Shown piece by piece: positions 1 to 11,580 of a stretch of DNA of 64,000 bases (the stretch's first letter is position 1; every line of letters starts with the position of its first letter). The position numbers were made by a program, and so were the translations under genes. The stretch covers positions 9,176,001-9,240,000 of the forward strand of contig JAFFJZ010000010.1 of assembly GCA_018340375.1 (NCBI GenBank). The letters are read 5' to 3'. The stretch is from Gonatopus flavifemur (lineage: Eukaryota > Arthropoda > Insecta > Hymenoptera > Dryinidae). The notes below the pieces were generated by a model, which saw nothing but the letters and a program-made list of their open reading frames with translations, had not been told where the DNA came from and made no database searches.

Positions 1-829
1 AGATCCGAAAATCCATCACGGGCAAGACGTTTGTGATCATGATATCCAACAACTTCATCGTCACTAGAACTATCGTCCTGCGAAACCATTTGCCAAAAAC
101 TGAACGTACTTCCATGTTTACGTCTCATTCCCAATCTCTTTTTCCAGGAGTAAATCATTTCTCTCATCCTCTGCAGTTTTGAATTTTGTCGCACCTTGTT
201 CTCTTTCAAAAGAGGAGCTGGTTCAAAAGGCCAGGACAAATCAATTCCGTCGAATTTGAATCGAGTCGCATATAGAGTTGCGGATTTCACGAACTCGTGC
301 CTGTATTCTGCATCCAGAATCTGTATTCATTTTGTTTGGGGAATAAGAAAAGAAGGGGATTATATACGTGAATAACAATGCGAACTTTGAATCCAAGCTT
401 CTTAAGCAACAAACACGAACCACCGATGTATAAGCTGACAAATTCCATGGACGATACACCGACTCTCCGATACCGAGATAAACCTCCAAAAATTCATTTT
501 TCAAATTCGAAACCTTGTTCAATGTTTTTATAACTCTGTTACTTGGATCGGCAACTTTGTGAGTGCTTTCATTCACTTCGAGGAATCCCACAATCAATCT
601 GTCACACCGCCACAAGGATTTCTTCAATTCCGTTACTCCAAAACTCATTCCTATAAGGAAGTTTCGAATGAATGAGGGACAAGTGTGTTTGATCGTTCAA
701 TCAACAATAACTCGTACCTGTCCGTTGTTTCGACGAAATATCCCAATAACAAATGACTTCGTAGGCTTGAGAGACTTCAAAAACTATAAATAGTAGTAAA
801 ATCGGAAACAGGCTGGTTACTCTTCTCAT
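1..829 (-). CDS. Chitinase-like / imaginal disc growth factor (IDGF)-type secreted protein, 5' part; 3' end outside window
   Basis: Three exons were joined by hand on the minus strand: 829-718, 650-424 and 320-1. Introns start GTACGA and GTGGTT and end TATAG and TACAG, and the phases agree. The second donor could instead be 3 bp further on (exon end 421). Residues 1-22 form a signal peptide (MRRVTSLFPILLLFIVFEVSQA). Residues 23-30 (YEVICYWD) match the first strand of GH18 proteins. Residues 95-100 correspond to the SVGG strand. Residues 136-146, FDGIDLSWPFE, align with the GH18 catalytic motif DGxDxDWEYP, but Ser replaces the third Asp and Pro replaces the catalytic Glu, so no chitinase activity is expected. 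IDGFs carry a similarly dead motif (DLAWQFP) followed by a long insertion; here a basic, Ser/Asp-rich insertion occupies about residues 150-205. IDGFs are secreted growth-factor and cuticle/wound-related lectin-like proteins. The family is inferred from motif layout, and sequence divergence is high. About 219 residues are visible. Confidence 0.72.
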
Positions 830-917
830 TTTTCTTGGTCCTTTTTTCAAAGCCTTGGACGTCGCAAAACGAAAATTGTAGTCAAACGAAAATGTGAAGA
901 TTGAGGAACAGTCGTAC

Positions 918-928
918 GTTTATATATT
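918..928 (-). promoter_or_regulatory. TATA box of the IDGF-like gene
   Basis: The minus strand reads AATATATAAAC about 90-100 bp upstream of the ATG at 829-827. A start site about 30 bp downstream (near 890-897, sequence CTCAATC) would give a 5' leader of 60-70 nt. Position and sequence fit; there is no transcript evidence. Confidence 0.5.
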
Positions 929-1226
929 CCATAAATACTCGATTTTATCGCCGTGGAGAACACGAACTAGCAGATAAATTCAATTCAGAATTCAAATTCA
1001 GGAACCCAATGGAATAAAACTCGTATTATTTGTGTCAAAATTGAGTTTTCAGAAATATATCCAATTTTCTCATGTTAATTATTAAAAATTTGTCAAAACC
1101 GCTTTTGAAAATATCAAATCTTTCAAAAAATAGCTCTGGAAAAGTAATTTATGAATTAGTCAGAAGTGAATAAATTTAAAATACTGAATAATGGTTTTTA
1201 ATCATGACGATGGAATTTTCTAATTA

Positions 1227-1330
1227 CAATGCGACTTCTCAATAAGAACGCTTGCTTCCTTTCTCAATCGAAAGATTCTTGTCTCGCGTTGAAGGGAGAG
1301 AGTGAGCGTTCTTATTGAGAGGTCGCATTG
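1227..1330. mobile_element. Small MITE with TA duplication
   Basis: The termini CAATGCGACTTCTCAATAAG and its inverse at the right end (CTTATTGAGAGGTCGCATTG) are flanked on both sides by TA (1225-1226 and 1331-1332). The 104-bp size and TA target fit a Tc1/mariner-type MITE. Confidence 0.7.
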
Positions 1331-1651
1331 TATTTCTAACTTTAATGGAAGTGACTGCACGTGAAGGATACTTTCAAATACGATCATCAATCTTGAAGAA
1401 GACTTTTTTCCCAGGTCAAATTGAACATTGGTAAACTAAAAAAAAATTCGTATTTCTATCGTCATATTGAGAAGTGTATTATATTCATGATGAAATGAGG
1501 CGATGCGGGTGTCTTACTCAGTACTAAAATATTGAATGTCCAGAGAACAACTACGCAGGATAAAAAATTTCGAAGTCGTCGTTTTTTGGAACAACTCCAC
1601 TTCGATATGAAAACCGGTCTGCGGGAAAATATATAATAGAATCCCAAGCTT

Positions 1652-2262
1652 ATATTGCCTATAATGACAATGGGCCCCAGGCTAGGTCCATCCTCTTTAA
1701 CCCAGTATTGGGGAATGACGATGGGGCCGATGTTGGCTCAATATTGGCCCTGGTGTGCTTTCCCATACAATTATAGTTGGTAGAAAATGGAAATAATGAA
1801 TCTTGGTGCGGGCACATTTGAACTTGGCCCCAATTTGGACCAGCGTTAGGCCAAGATTGGGGTGAATTTATATCCCGAGCATGTGTGTATAATCCTCAGC
1901 ATGTATGAATTTTGGTCCTACTTTGGTCCAGTCTTGGGCCCATATAGGCATGATATGGCTCAACACTAGACCCAAGACTGTGCCAAAGTGGGGCTGAAAT
2001 TCATGCCCACTGGGGTAGAATTCAAAGCAATTTTCCAATTTCAAAAAAAAAAAGGAAGGGGCAGTAATCAATGATTGCCTAATCTGGGTTCATACTGGGC
2101 CCATGGTGTTACCAATCCTCGGGCAAAGCAATACAGCCAAGCTGGGAACGATGTTATCATCTCAAGGTTGGCTCCATTGGTCTGCCCAGCTTGGCCTCAC
2201 GTTGGGCAGCATGGGCACCCACCCTGGGCGTAGATTGGGCCCACCGTTAATACACACTTGGG
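1652..2262 (+). repeat. GGGCCC-rich interspersed repeat, copy 1
   Basis: This segment is rich in TGGGCCC and CCAAGCTGGG motifs and recurs in opposite orientation at about 45257-45812. For example, GGGAACGATGTTATCATC here (2143-2160) is its exact reverse complement there. ORFs across it (for instance 2103-2441) are by-products of the repeat. Partial relatives lie at 24.2-24.5, 25.25-25.8 and 50.8 kb. Confidence 0.75.
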
Positions 2263-3055
2263 ATAAAGAACATTTCAGACCAGTGCAGTCAACTTCAATG
2301 GTCATGAATTTGAAAATTTGGCTCTTTCTGATGGCCATCATTTTTAATTCCATCAACTCGACCATTCCCAGTCAACAATTTTATCAGCCAACATTGGGAA
2401 CTGTCATAATGTTATCTGAAAGATGTCGAAATGATCTCTAATGCGTCAATTTCTGCCACCTTTTTGATGTCTTCTTAAGATTTCTAAATGCTATCTCAAA
2501 GTTATCCGTGATATCTTGTAGATAGCATTTGGAACTTTTGAGAAGACATCAAACAGGTGGCAGAATTTGACGCAATACCCTGACAGCAAAAGTTGCAGTG
2601 CAACTGCTTCAGTGTTGCTGCACCAGTTCGTGTTTTGTTGTTGGAGAATGGTTTGATCTCGCGTATCATGACAACAACTTTCAAGATTTTTGCAACCTCC
2701 TTGGGAGAATTCTCAACAACAGTTGTTGCAAACTTTCCTAGCACTTTGCTGCCTGGGTCCAGATTATTTCGACATTTTTCAGATAACATCGTGAAGGTTT
2801 CGAATGACTGCTTACTGGGTTGCCTTCGGCCATTACATGGGCCTTCCTCTCGAAATTCAAACTATTCATCACGTGTACTGCAATACAGCTCTATATATTC
2901 GTGTTTGGCGATTCTAGGTATCGTTATTACTGTGGAAAACGCATAGGGCAATACGGGGATCTATCCTATTATCACGGGAGATAATAGCAGTTTTGATTCA
3001 TGAAAATTTCTCCTTTAATTTTTGGTGATTTTTTAAAAATCTCCTATGGTATGAA

Positions 3056-3412
3056 TTACCATAAGTTGAAGGCTAACCACTCCATCTGACCCAAAACTGC
3101 CATTATTATGGCGAACCGTCCTACGTCTTTGCCATGCGTTTTTCTCAGTGACATGTTAATTTTCATGACAAGTTCACTGCAGAACACCAGTTTCATTGAA
3201 TGGAAGTCATTCACTATCTCGTAGCTCCCCAGATGCTCCTTTTCCGTCATGAATCGATCCTGATTTCCCGTATGATAGCGCGTATTCAGGCCATCGATGA
3301 TATCATGTTCATCCTCTATTACGTATTGCGTCTGATACCGATCAACATTTTCTTCATCAATTCGTTCCAAGGTCACCTCTGTGACCCGCCGAATCAGCCA
3401 TCGCAACAATAA
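3056..3412 (-). CDS. Possible terminal exon of unknown gene
   Basis: A 117-codon minus-strand frame ends in TAA at 3056-3058. It is preceded by a strong pyrimidine tract (TTTCTTTTCTTCCTCC) and a candidate acceptor CTCCGAG at about 3413-3419. An ATTAAA poly(A) signal lies 40 bp past the stop (3019-3014). The protein is acidic in its first half (ERIDEENVDRYQTQYVIEDE) and hydrophobic at its end (FAIIMAVLGQMEWLAFNLW). I do not recognise the family. With the acceptor one base before TTA, the phase matches the exon at 10994-10756, so it could be the last exon of that coiled-coil gene; no intervening exon was found. It could equally be a chance ORF. Confidence 0.33.
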   Translation of the reverse strand, partial: LLLRWLIRRVTEVTLERIDEENVDRYQTQYVIEDEHDIIDGLNTRYHTGNQDRFMTEKEHLGSYEIVNDFHSMKLVFCSELVMKINMSLRKTHGKDVGRFAIIMAVLGQMEWLAFNLW

Positions 3413-3570
3413 ACTCGGAGTGGAGGAAGAAAAGAAATTTCAAAAGTCAAATACTTTTTAATATGATTGTACTATTGTAATTTATTTCCAAAGAGATTTT
3501 TCAATACAAAGCTTTGGATTTCTATAATAAATAAGACCGAGCCCGACCGATGATGAATGAGTGATGCCCC

Positions 3571-3814
3571 CACCCAACAAACATTTCATTCCTTGAGATA
3601 CCTTTTAGAGAAACTCAAGATATCTTATGCAACATTTTTAGACGAATTCAAGACATATTCATGTCTTGAAGTCATCTGAAAGATATCTTTGAAATGTTTT
3701 ACATACAAGAGATGTCTCGAAATCAAGTTTCAGATGTAAGATATTTTAAAGATATCTTTTAGATGAATTTGAGACATGAAAAGATATCTCGTTACATGAA
3801 ATGTTCGTTAGGTG
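3571..3814. mobile_element. MITE of the AAGATATCTT family
   Basis: Left end CACCCAACAAACATTTCAT is inverted at the right end (ATGAAATGTTCGTTAGGTG). The interior is a series of AGATATCTT-like short palindromes. Relatives lie at 11990-12274, about 54370-54510, 58395-58610 and 62860-63060. Confidence 0.65.
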
Positions 3815-4069
3815 CAATTTCAATACCATTTTCACATACCTACATACCTTATTGTCACAACGAAAGAAACCAATTGTATTGCAATGTTTCATCCATCCAG
3901 CTGCAATAACAGCAGTTTACCGATCATTCATTGCTTGGATAACCATCGGCGACTGTCAATATAACCTTCGAAGCATGATTTGCCACGAATGGGTACTCTA
4001 TTCACCTCTGAATACATGATCGCAAGAATCGCATTCTTATTGATTTGAAAACGTCAATTCACAAAACAA

Positions 4070-4397
4070 CCCAACCAGAAATTTACAACAGGTGCAGTAC
4101 CGCACCAGTACTGGCCAAGACTGGCAGGGTACTGGCATTTGTCTGGAATGATAACGCTTTTCAGTACTGGGGATTGAGTACTAATACCATTATTCACAAT
4201 CAGTGCAGGGCCAGTACTGGATTAGTACCTGGTCGATATTAAGTTCTCAGTACTGGTTTATCAGTACAGGCATAGTACTGTATTTTTATGTATCCAGTAC
4301 TGATCTCGTACGTGTTGGCCAAGTGTTGGAGACCCAATACTGGCACTGTACTGCACCTGTTGTCAACATTGGCATATTTTGGATTTTTCTGATTGGG
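4070..4397. mobile_element. CAGTACTG-rich MITE, copy 1
   Basis: Ends are CCCAACCAGAAA and TTTTCTGATTGGG. Just inside both ends lies ACAACAGGTGCAGTAC or its inverse, and the interior is dense in CCAGTACTGG-type palindromes. A second copy in reverse orientation (39424-39704) interrupts a mariner gene, which confirms mobility. Confidence 0.8.
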
Positions 4398-4399
4398 AA

Positions 4400-6025
4400 G
4401 GGGAATTAAAACGTACGATTTTCATTAATAAGTTATGATATATTATTTAATCTCCCATTCTCGTCTCCGAACCTGAACCTTAATTGATTTCCACCAACCT
4501 CTTTTCTGATTCAACAGCATTACAGTTCATAATACTATAGTATTCGTTTGCTTGTGGATGAATATAGTCCGTATCTTCGTTTATAAATTCTCACTTGATG
4601 CTACTGAGAATGAACGAGGTCAATTGGTTAATAAACTGAAATCTAGATAAATGAATGAATGAATTTTTCATACAAAACTTTTATCAAAGATTCAAATATC
4701 CGAGACGCGTATTGGGATGCTCTTTGATTAATGTCTGGAGGGAACAAAGCTTCATCGACGTGTAATCAGAAGTTACAACAATTGACTCCTAGCGTTGCGT
4801 CGAGTAAGCGATACCATAATTTAGATTCAAAACTCAATATATCGAATATCTTTTTAACTAACACTCCCAGAAAATGACCCTCTGGTATACGGAGAGCCAC
4901 TAATTCCTAAGAAACTCATTTTTTTCCAACTCCTCCCACCCGAGATTGGGCCAGAGGAACGCCTGAGCTGAACTGTTCTTTTTGCTTTGAGAAAAAAGTA
5001 TTCCAAATTTATTCCAATCAAAGAAGGTAACTAGGGCTACTCTATCGTATATTTTTATCATTCAAGATTTCTCATACATTCTTATGAAAGGATATCCACT
5101 CGAATAAACATTGAATACACACATTTATTCTTAGTCGTGGCTAAAATAAAAAGTTCTCTGATGATGCGAATATCGGCTGATTGCTGATCTTCCCGGCCAC
5201 CATCAGGCGGGGGTTCCAGCTGGCAATTGATGAACACATTTCTTATTGGAATATCATGGAGTTTTCAATGCGAAATGAAACCTTTGGCTCCACATTCCCT
5301 TTTTTCATTGGCATTTCAATTTTTCAAATCATATCAAAATCAATCAATTTTAGTGAAATTCTTGATATGGAAAAAAATGTAAAAAATCATAAAACTACAG
5401 TAACAAATAATCAAAATATTTTTTATCAATCAACAAGAAAACCATGCACTTCAGAGTTGAAGATATGAATAAATACGTGGGCGATACACTCAACGAGTCT
5501 GTTAGTTTTGTGAACACAAAAATCTTTTCATTACTGTCAAACTTTCATCCTGTCAATCACAAAAATGATCTGCAGATTAGATGATGTTGAACGACCCAAC
5601 TTATTTCATCTTATGTTGATTTGAGGAGTTGTCAAAGATGATCACATGATGATATCTTCATCAAAAGTACTCACTTTTCAATCTCCGAGGTCAAGTTCGC
5701 TTGTATTGACAAATCTTTGTGTGGAGGGACATAAGTCACCTTTTCGACAGACACAATTTTCTATTCGAACAAGAATACAAACCATTTATGATTTTTATGT
5801 TCTTGAAACATGAAAGAATTATCCTGCATTGTGTAGCGCAATTTGTGAAATTTCTGGAGTATTTGAGAAAAATATATGAGAATAATGGCCGATATGAAAC
5901 CGACTTCGGATGGCTGGTATAGCCAGCGAGGTCGATATAACTCACATTTACTTGAGGATTTGTCAACTCTCAACAAATCTTATTTGACCAAAAAATGGTT
6001 TGTTCGTAATTAATCAACCTTCTTT
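4400..6025. other. Non-coding, AT-rich, no gene seen
   Basis: ORFs here (5181-5468 plus, 5719-5966 both strands) show no family motifs, signal peptides or splice logic. The stretch 4590-4800 resembles 9450-9680 (shared AAGCTTCA...GTGTAATC and AGTTACAACAAT), so part of it is an old dispersed repeat. Confidence 0.5.
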
Positions 6026-6225
6026 CATGGAGGAAAAGGAATAGTTGCTGCAATTATTTAGTAGTCAGGACCAGTATCACGTTAGCTGCCTCAACTAACT
6101 GAAATACTTCGTAAATTGCCAGGTATTTACGTTAGTTAGTGCAACTATCGAGTTAGTTGAGGCAGCTCACGTGATACTTGTCCTGACTACTGAGTAGTTG
6201 CAGCAACTATTTCTTTTTCTCCGTG
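6026..6225. mobile_element. MITE family B (TTGCTGCAACT ends), copy 1
   Basis: A CATGGAGGAAAAGGAATAG end is inverted at the right (CTTTTTCTCCGTG). Inside are the diagnostic words TAGTCAGGACCAG, GTTAGCTGCCTCAACTAAC and their inverses. It abuts and probably truncates the mariner fragment to its right. Confidence 0.8.
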
Positions 6226-6834
6226 CAAATATGTTCCAAACGTGTGACTGTGATTGTTGCAAACACTGCTCAGAAGCATCAACGCGTTCTTGTTTTTCGT
6301 CAACAGTGAGCAAACGCGGCACTCACTTTGAACAGAGCTTCCTCATAGTTGAATGCTCATGCAATATAAAGCCAACACGTTCTTTTGATATTTTTACGAT
6401 GTCAGCTAACTCACGCAACTTCACTTTTCGATCATTCAAAACGATTTTGTGAATTCTTTTGATGTTTTCTGGTGTTACCGCCTCATTTGGACGTGCACTG
6501 CGTTCCGCATCATCGGTGTCTCCACGACAACGTTTGAAGTCAGCAAACCAACGTTTCATTGTGGTTTCTGATGGAGTGGAGTTCCCATAACACTTTTTAA
6601 GCCATTGCTTCGCTTGAACGGTATTTTTTCTCATCAAGAAGCAGTGTAAAATTAAAACACGAAATTGGATCCATTGTTTTAAAAATAACAAAAGTAGCGT
6701 CACTCTTAGTACAACAACTCACAAACTAATGAATAGAATACCATGAAATTTTGACAGCTGTCTTTTGAAGGTTAGTAATAACTGAAAAACAGGTGAATGG
6801 AGTAAAATTCGCGCCATCAATGTGTCAGGCCCAG
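6226..6834 (-). pseudogene. Mariner transposase fragment 1 (N-terminal half)
   Basis: The minus frame 6703-6326 encodes a mariner helix-turn-helix region: VQAKQWLKKCYGNSTPSETT, then DDAERSARPNEAV, a long KIHKIVLNDRK-type helix, and the hallmark HEHSTMRKLCSK. The next codon is TGA (6325-6323) where mariners have Trp (SKWVPRLLT); the frame then resumes as VPRLLTVDEKQ for about 35 codons before the family-B MITE. The catalytic domain is missing. The right side (about 6795-6834) holds a plausible end with GGCGCGAATTTTACTCC. It is a dead remnant. Confidence 0.8.
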
Positions 6835-7487
6835 GACTTTTCAGTCAATGTGTTATTATATTATTCTGTGATAAATCATCAATTAACTATTGATATATTA
6901 TATTATGTGTAAATAAAATAGATCAAGTTTAATGTCATGCTACTTCAGGTCGGATTTCAAACTGATATTTGTTAACTATCAAAGTAATCTTTTTACAGTG
7001 TAGATTTTGTGATTCATGATAACTCTCCTTCTCTTTTTTTCTCACTTGCAAGAAATTATGTCTCCGTCTTTGTTGTGTTTCCTATATATTTGAGAAAGAA
7101 GACCTTCTGAAGAAAGGAGACCGATGATTCTCTTGAAATTTCACTCCTGCTTCAAAAATTCTATTCGAAAAATTCTATTCTATCGATTCATCTTGGAAGA
7201 ATCGATTCTTTCCTATAAAAAATTCATGAAGTTTTTATTCAATTTCATGTATTTTTGATCCAAATTCAAGATCGGCCATCACTGATTCCGATACAAACAG
7301 GAGCACAAGAATCTAACATCATGAATGAGTGCCCAAAGCATCTATCAGTGACTACAAAAAATACGAACTTGGTCGCATTTGGCTGCTATCGTTTAGTCTT
7401 TTTCTGTTTCATGGGAGAATTTTCAAAATTATACACAATTCGATATAGTTTATATATAATTTCTGTATAATTCGATAAATTTTATAC

Positions 7488-9033
7488 TAGGGGTGTGCGG
7501 ACCTTGAATTTTTCAGTCGAACCGAACTTCAAATATATTTTCCAAATCGAACCGAACCGAACCGAACTTTGAAAAGTCGATCCGAACTCGAACCGAACCG
7601 AACTACAAATATATTTTTCAAGTTGAACGGAACTTTGTAATTTCGAACCTACTTCCAACTTCCAAAACGTCTAATCGCAAAGCCAAAACTAAATTAGAAA
7701 TACATTTATGAAAACAGAATCCATCATGAATTCATTTTTTAAAGTGACGTTTCATATGCAGCATGTTGCAGTGATAAAACAGTCTACCCTAGTAGCACCA
7801 AAAGTACGTAAAACATTTTGAGAATGTTTATTAAACGTTTGGGTAATTTAGAAACGTTCGGAGAATATTCTATGGGTCAATTTAAAATTCAGTGCAGATT
7901 AATTTTTCTCTGTTTCCGAATGTTCAATTGCAGCGACTAGTATTCAAATATTGATAAAATGGTCGCAAATTTGAGGCAAGTAACGAAGAACACTTCAATT
8001 CTTCAATAAATCACAGAAAAGTGTCCATAGTGTAATCTAGTGTTGATTTATTACCATATTTCTGGAATAACAGGGTTGTCCCTCTTGGTAACAGAGTGGT
8101 TTTTTATGTGAGTTTAACATATCCCACGTATCTAGATGAATTTGAAATTGGGTGCAGAACACTTTTATCATAAATTTCAATAATCACAAAGTAAAATTTC
8201 CTCCTAATATAATTATTTATATCCTCATGCAATATTTGGAACATGATTAACTCACATTAGAAACCACTCTGTTACCAAGAATGATTACTCTACTATTAAA
8301 AAAAAATGGTGATGAATCAACACTATTTCGAGGTTTGTGGTAGCGTTGATTATAAACCTCTTTGCATAAAAGACAAGGACACTCACCTCACTGCATTAGT
8401 CTCTCTTTCTTTTGTTTGCAGCTGTCTCTTTTTATTTGTGTAAACCCCATTTTTACTGACTCGTCCTCCTAGTATAATATCTTTATAGTCTAATCACGCA
8501 GAACTTATGGGTTCATTATATATATCCCGCGCATCTGAGCAGGCAGAATAATGAGGCTGCGAATAGAATTCATTATGAATATATGTAATTTCATCTAATC
8601 CGCAGTATTGTCAACTTGCGTCTATCAAGTACCCAATATCATGTCAATTCGACTTGGAAACAAGTTGTTTCTGCGTGTTTACAAGCAAAAACAACATGGG
8701 AACGCCTGTATGTGTGTTCTCCATCACTTGAACTTGGCATCGATATCAGATCAACTTGATGATAGGTCGATTCAACATCGTCTTTTTTCTCCAGCCTAGT
8801 CGAATTTTTTCGGGTTTTGAGTCTAAAGTTCGAAGCAAACCGTGACAAATCGAATCTCGAGCCGAACGTTTTCAATGATTGCAGTTCGAAATTTGAACCG
8901 AATCGAACTGTTTCTGTTATCCAAGTTCGAAATTCGAACCGAACCGAACTTTTTCTACTAATCAAGTTCGAAGTTCGAACCGAACCGAACAGTAGGAGTT
9001 CGGTTCGAGATTCGAACTGTTCGCACACCCCTA
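7488..9033. mobile_element. hAT-type element with perfect 8-bp target duplication
   Basis: Termini are TAGGGGTGTGCG and CGCACACCCCTA, flanked on both sides by TTTTATAC (7480-7487 and 9034-9041). Both ends carry arrays of TCGAACCGAACCGAAC-type subterminal repeats, as expected for hAT transposase binding. At 1546 bp it has no transposase-like ORF; the ORF at 9043-8639 (minus) is translated subterminal repeat. It is non-autonomous and also carries a nested element at 8040-8323. Confidence 0.85.
8040..8323. mobile_element. MITE nested in the hAT element
   Basis: Ends GTGTTGATTTATTACCATA and TGGTGATGAATCAACAC are flanked by TA (8038-8039 and 8324-8325). An internal inverted pair, CTTGGTAACAGAGTGGTTT and AAACCACTCTGTTACCAAG, supports the foldback. 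Confidence 0.7.
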
Positions 9034-9683
9034 TTTTATACATAATTTATATATAATTCTATATAAACTCAATACAATTTTTGAATTTAGGGGTCGCTTA
9101 TCATGGTTGAGTGGTGGCCCTGGCACTCTTGAACTCTCGCGCCTCTGGATATAAAACCAGCATTCAAACTTAATTCTACCAAGTTTGGGTACTAATTTCG
9201 CGTTGAGACAAATAAGAATGAATCAGTTAAACTAGATTCTTCAAGCAAGGACTAATCGTCACGATTTTTCATGCGAAATGATCGCATTGATGAACATTTC
9301 GAACGCGCTGTTGGTTGCTTCAATCGCAAAGTATTCTGTAAAGAGATATCTGACTGCAAGTTCTCTCTCACTTTTAATTTAGGAACAATTTAGGAAGATT
9401 TTGAGAACTCAAGTCGCGGAGAAAATAATAAATTTATGCAAGAATTTGCATAAGTGTATAAAAAGTGATAATACAATAAAATCTCAATTTTGAATTTCAC
9501 GAAGTCGAAACTGGCAGTCATAAAGCTGATTGGCAGCCGATTGTTATCATTTTCGACACAAAATTTCTATCAAGGATTTAAGCATCTGAAAAGTGCAGTA
9601 AAACGCTGCTCAATCAATTTCTGGTATAAAAAAAGCTTCAATACTGTGTAATCGAAAGTTACAACAATCGGCTGCTTGCTTTA

Positions 9684-9853
9684 CACCGAGAGAAAAAACT
9701 GTAGCTGAAAATGAGCCCAAGTACAATTTTTAGTCACTGTGGCTATTTTTCCACTGTCACATCGATTTCCATAGCTATTTCAATGGAAAATGTAGCTACT
9801 GTAACTACAAAAATGTACTTGGGCTCGTTTCCAGCTACAGTTTTTCCTCAGTG
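9684..9853. mobile_element. MITE family D, copy 1
   Basis: Ends CACCGAGAGAAAAAACTGTAG and CTACAGTTTTTCCTCAGTG are flanked by TA on both sides. Subterminal AATGAGCCCAAGTACA is inverted at the other end. Copy 2 is at 46255-46414. Confidence 0.8.
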
Positions 9854-10137
9854 TATGACTGCTAGTTTCAGCTTCATTGAATTTCGATGCTCCTTCTCAG
9901 CAGTCTGTGTCTACACAGCGCTGTGAGAAATTGAATCTCAGAGTGACATCAGTACTCACATGGATATCAAATTGGTTTGTAACAATCAATGCTGATGCTG
10001 TTTTCGTTTATCCTTCCATTTATCGGCTGTTTCCAATTTTGAAAGAACGGATTTATACAAGTCTTTACAATATTTGAAGACTTTCTGCACGTGAATTTCA
10101 TAGTGAATATGAAATTCATATTCATACTTGAAACCCT

Positions 10138-10269
10138 GTGATGGGTACGTTACTCGTTACTCGTTCCTCATTGTATATCTAAAATATATATATTTTGCAT
10201 ACAAATTATATATTTATTATATATATCTTATATATAATGAATAACGGCAAGGAGTAACGTATCCATCAC
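10138..10269. mobile_element. AT-rich palindromic MITE
   Basis: GTGATGGGTACGTTACTC at the left pairs with GAGTAACGTATCCATCAC at the right; the centre is alternating TATATA. It directly abuts the next element. Confidence 0.65.
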
Positions 10270-10270
10270 T

Positions 10271-10379
10271 CCCGAGTGGAAAAAGTTTCAAAATTATATT
10301 TAATTTTTATATAATTCAATATAATTTATATATAATTCGATATAAATTATATATAATTTTGACAATTCTTCCACTCGGG
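10271..10379. mobile_element. MITE family K (CCCGAGTGG ends), copy 1
   Basis: CCCGAGTGGAAAAAGTTTC at the left pairs with the CTTCCACTCGGG end at the right, around an (A/T)TATATAATT core. Another complete copy is at 13459-13557. Broken copies are near 13080-13160, 15180-15245, 17100-17140, 17640-17730 and 46700-46797. Confidence 0.75.
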
Positions 10380-10755
10380 CTGTTGAGACTCTTGTAATGT
10401 TTCAGAAACTGAATATTATAAACGAATATATAGAACAGTTCTATACGAGAACTAGTTTCACTCTATGACGCTTCAAAAAACAATTTATTGTTCACCTTGA
10501 ATTATTTTCCATGCGTTTGGGATAATGAGATCAAGTACAGCTATACAAATATTGTGCTTATAATTTTTTCATAGCCGGTTGAAGAATGCTAACGACTGTG
10601 AGGGAAGATGTCACGTTGAAGAATGTAATTAACATCGATTTTCCTTCGCAAGCGAGCATTGACTACTGTCGGACCTAATCTTTTCATAAATCATAAATCA
10701 AGTTGTCGAGACTTGGTACGATGGAAAATAATGATGAAAAGAATAATCAACTGAC

Positions 10756-10994
10756 CTGTCATCGTGGAGACGTTTGAGATCTGTCATTTCGCGCTCAAAC
10801 TTGAATTTTGACACCTCGCAGAGTAAGGCGTCTCGCTCGCCCATGACCTCCGAAAGCTCACGCTGTAATCTTTCGATTTCTGCATATTGTTGACTGATCA
10901 GTTGATTCTTTTCTTCGAGGATATTCTCAATGTCGGTTTGGAGAAGACCGCTCGGGTCTCCGACACCACTGCTATTGTTTAGAACCGCGCTCAT
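10756..10994 (-). CDS. First coding exon of a coiled-coil protein
   Basis: The ATG at 10994-10992 opens 79 codons and ends at donor GACAG|GTCAGT (10756/10755) in phase 2. After a Ser/Gly-rich start (MSAVLNNSSGVGDPSG), residues 20-79 are a heptad-rich helix (DIENILEEKNQLISQQYAEI, then RLQRELSEV and EVSKFKFEREMTDLKRLHDD), typical of a parallel coiled coil. Codon usage, the clean donor and the CpG-containing upstream region support a real exon. I cannot name the family. Further exons should lie to the left, at 830-10755; the only candidate I see is 3412-3056. Confidence 0.7.
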
Positions 10995-11580
10995 CCCTCA
11001 ATCGTGTTTGTTTACCTCCTCTTTGAATCTTCGTTACGTTTTGTTGTTTGCCCTGTGCGTGGTACCAAATAACACATCAATGATAAAACAACTATTGTGA
11101 TTGATATTATTATTATCACCAACTTCACCACTGTCACCACTTTCACGACCACTGTCACCGCCAAACATATATATCACATTGATCAACGCACCCTTCCTCG
11201 CGTCCGTACGCAAAAGCATGCGACAACCGAAAGGGAGTTGACGATTACTACGAAATGACTTTTTTGTTTTGTCGATTATTCATTTTTTGTTCCACACTTA
11301 CACTTAAGCACACACATGATCGCACAAAGACACTCCGTCGTGTCTCTTTTCTTTCTTCGAGAGCTGTGTATATGCATGTATCATGCACGACACGAGTGTT
11401 GAAGGAGCAGAATAATATTGTACTTTGATTCAATGAAATACGTTAGAGTCCACATTGTTCAAATTCATCCGGAACGATAGAAGTGTGAGAAAACGCATCG
11501 AATGAATTGCTTTTCTGTTTACTATTAGGAAAAAAAACCGCCGATGAGACAAATCCGACGCGATATCGTCTCATTGCACA

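Noticed and set aside
8639..9043. 134-codon Arg/Ser/Phe-rich minus ORF
   Set aside because: Caused by the TCGAACCGAACC subterminal repeats of the hAT element.
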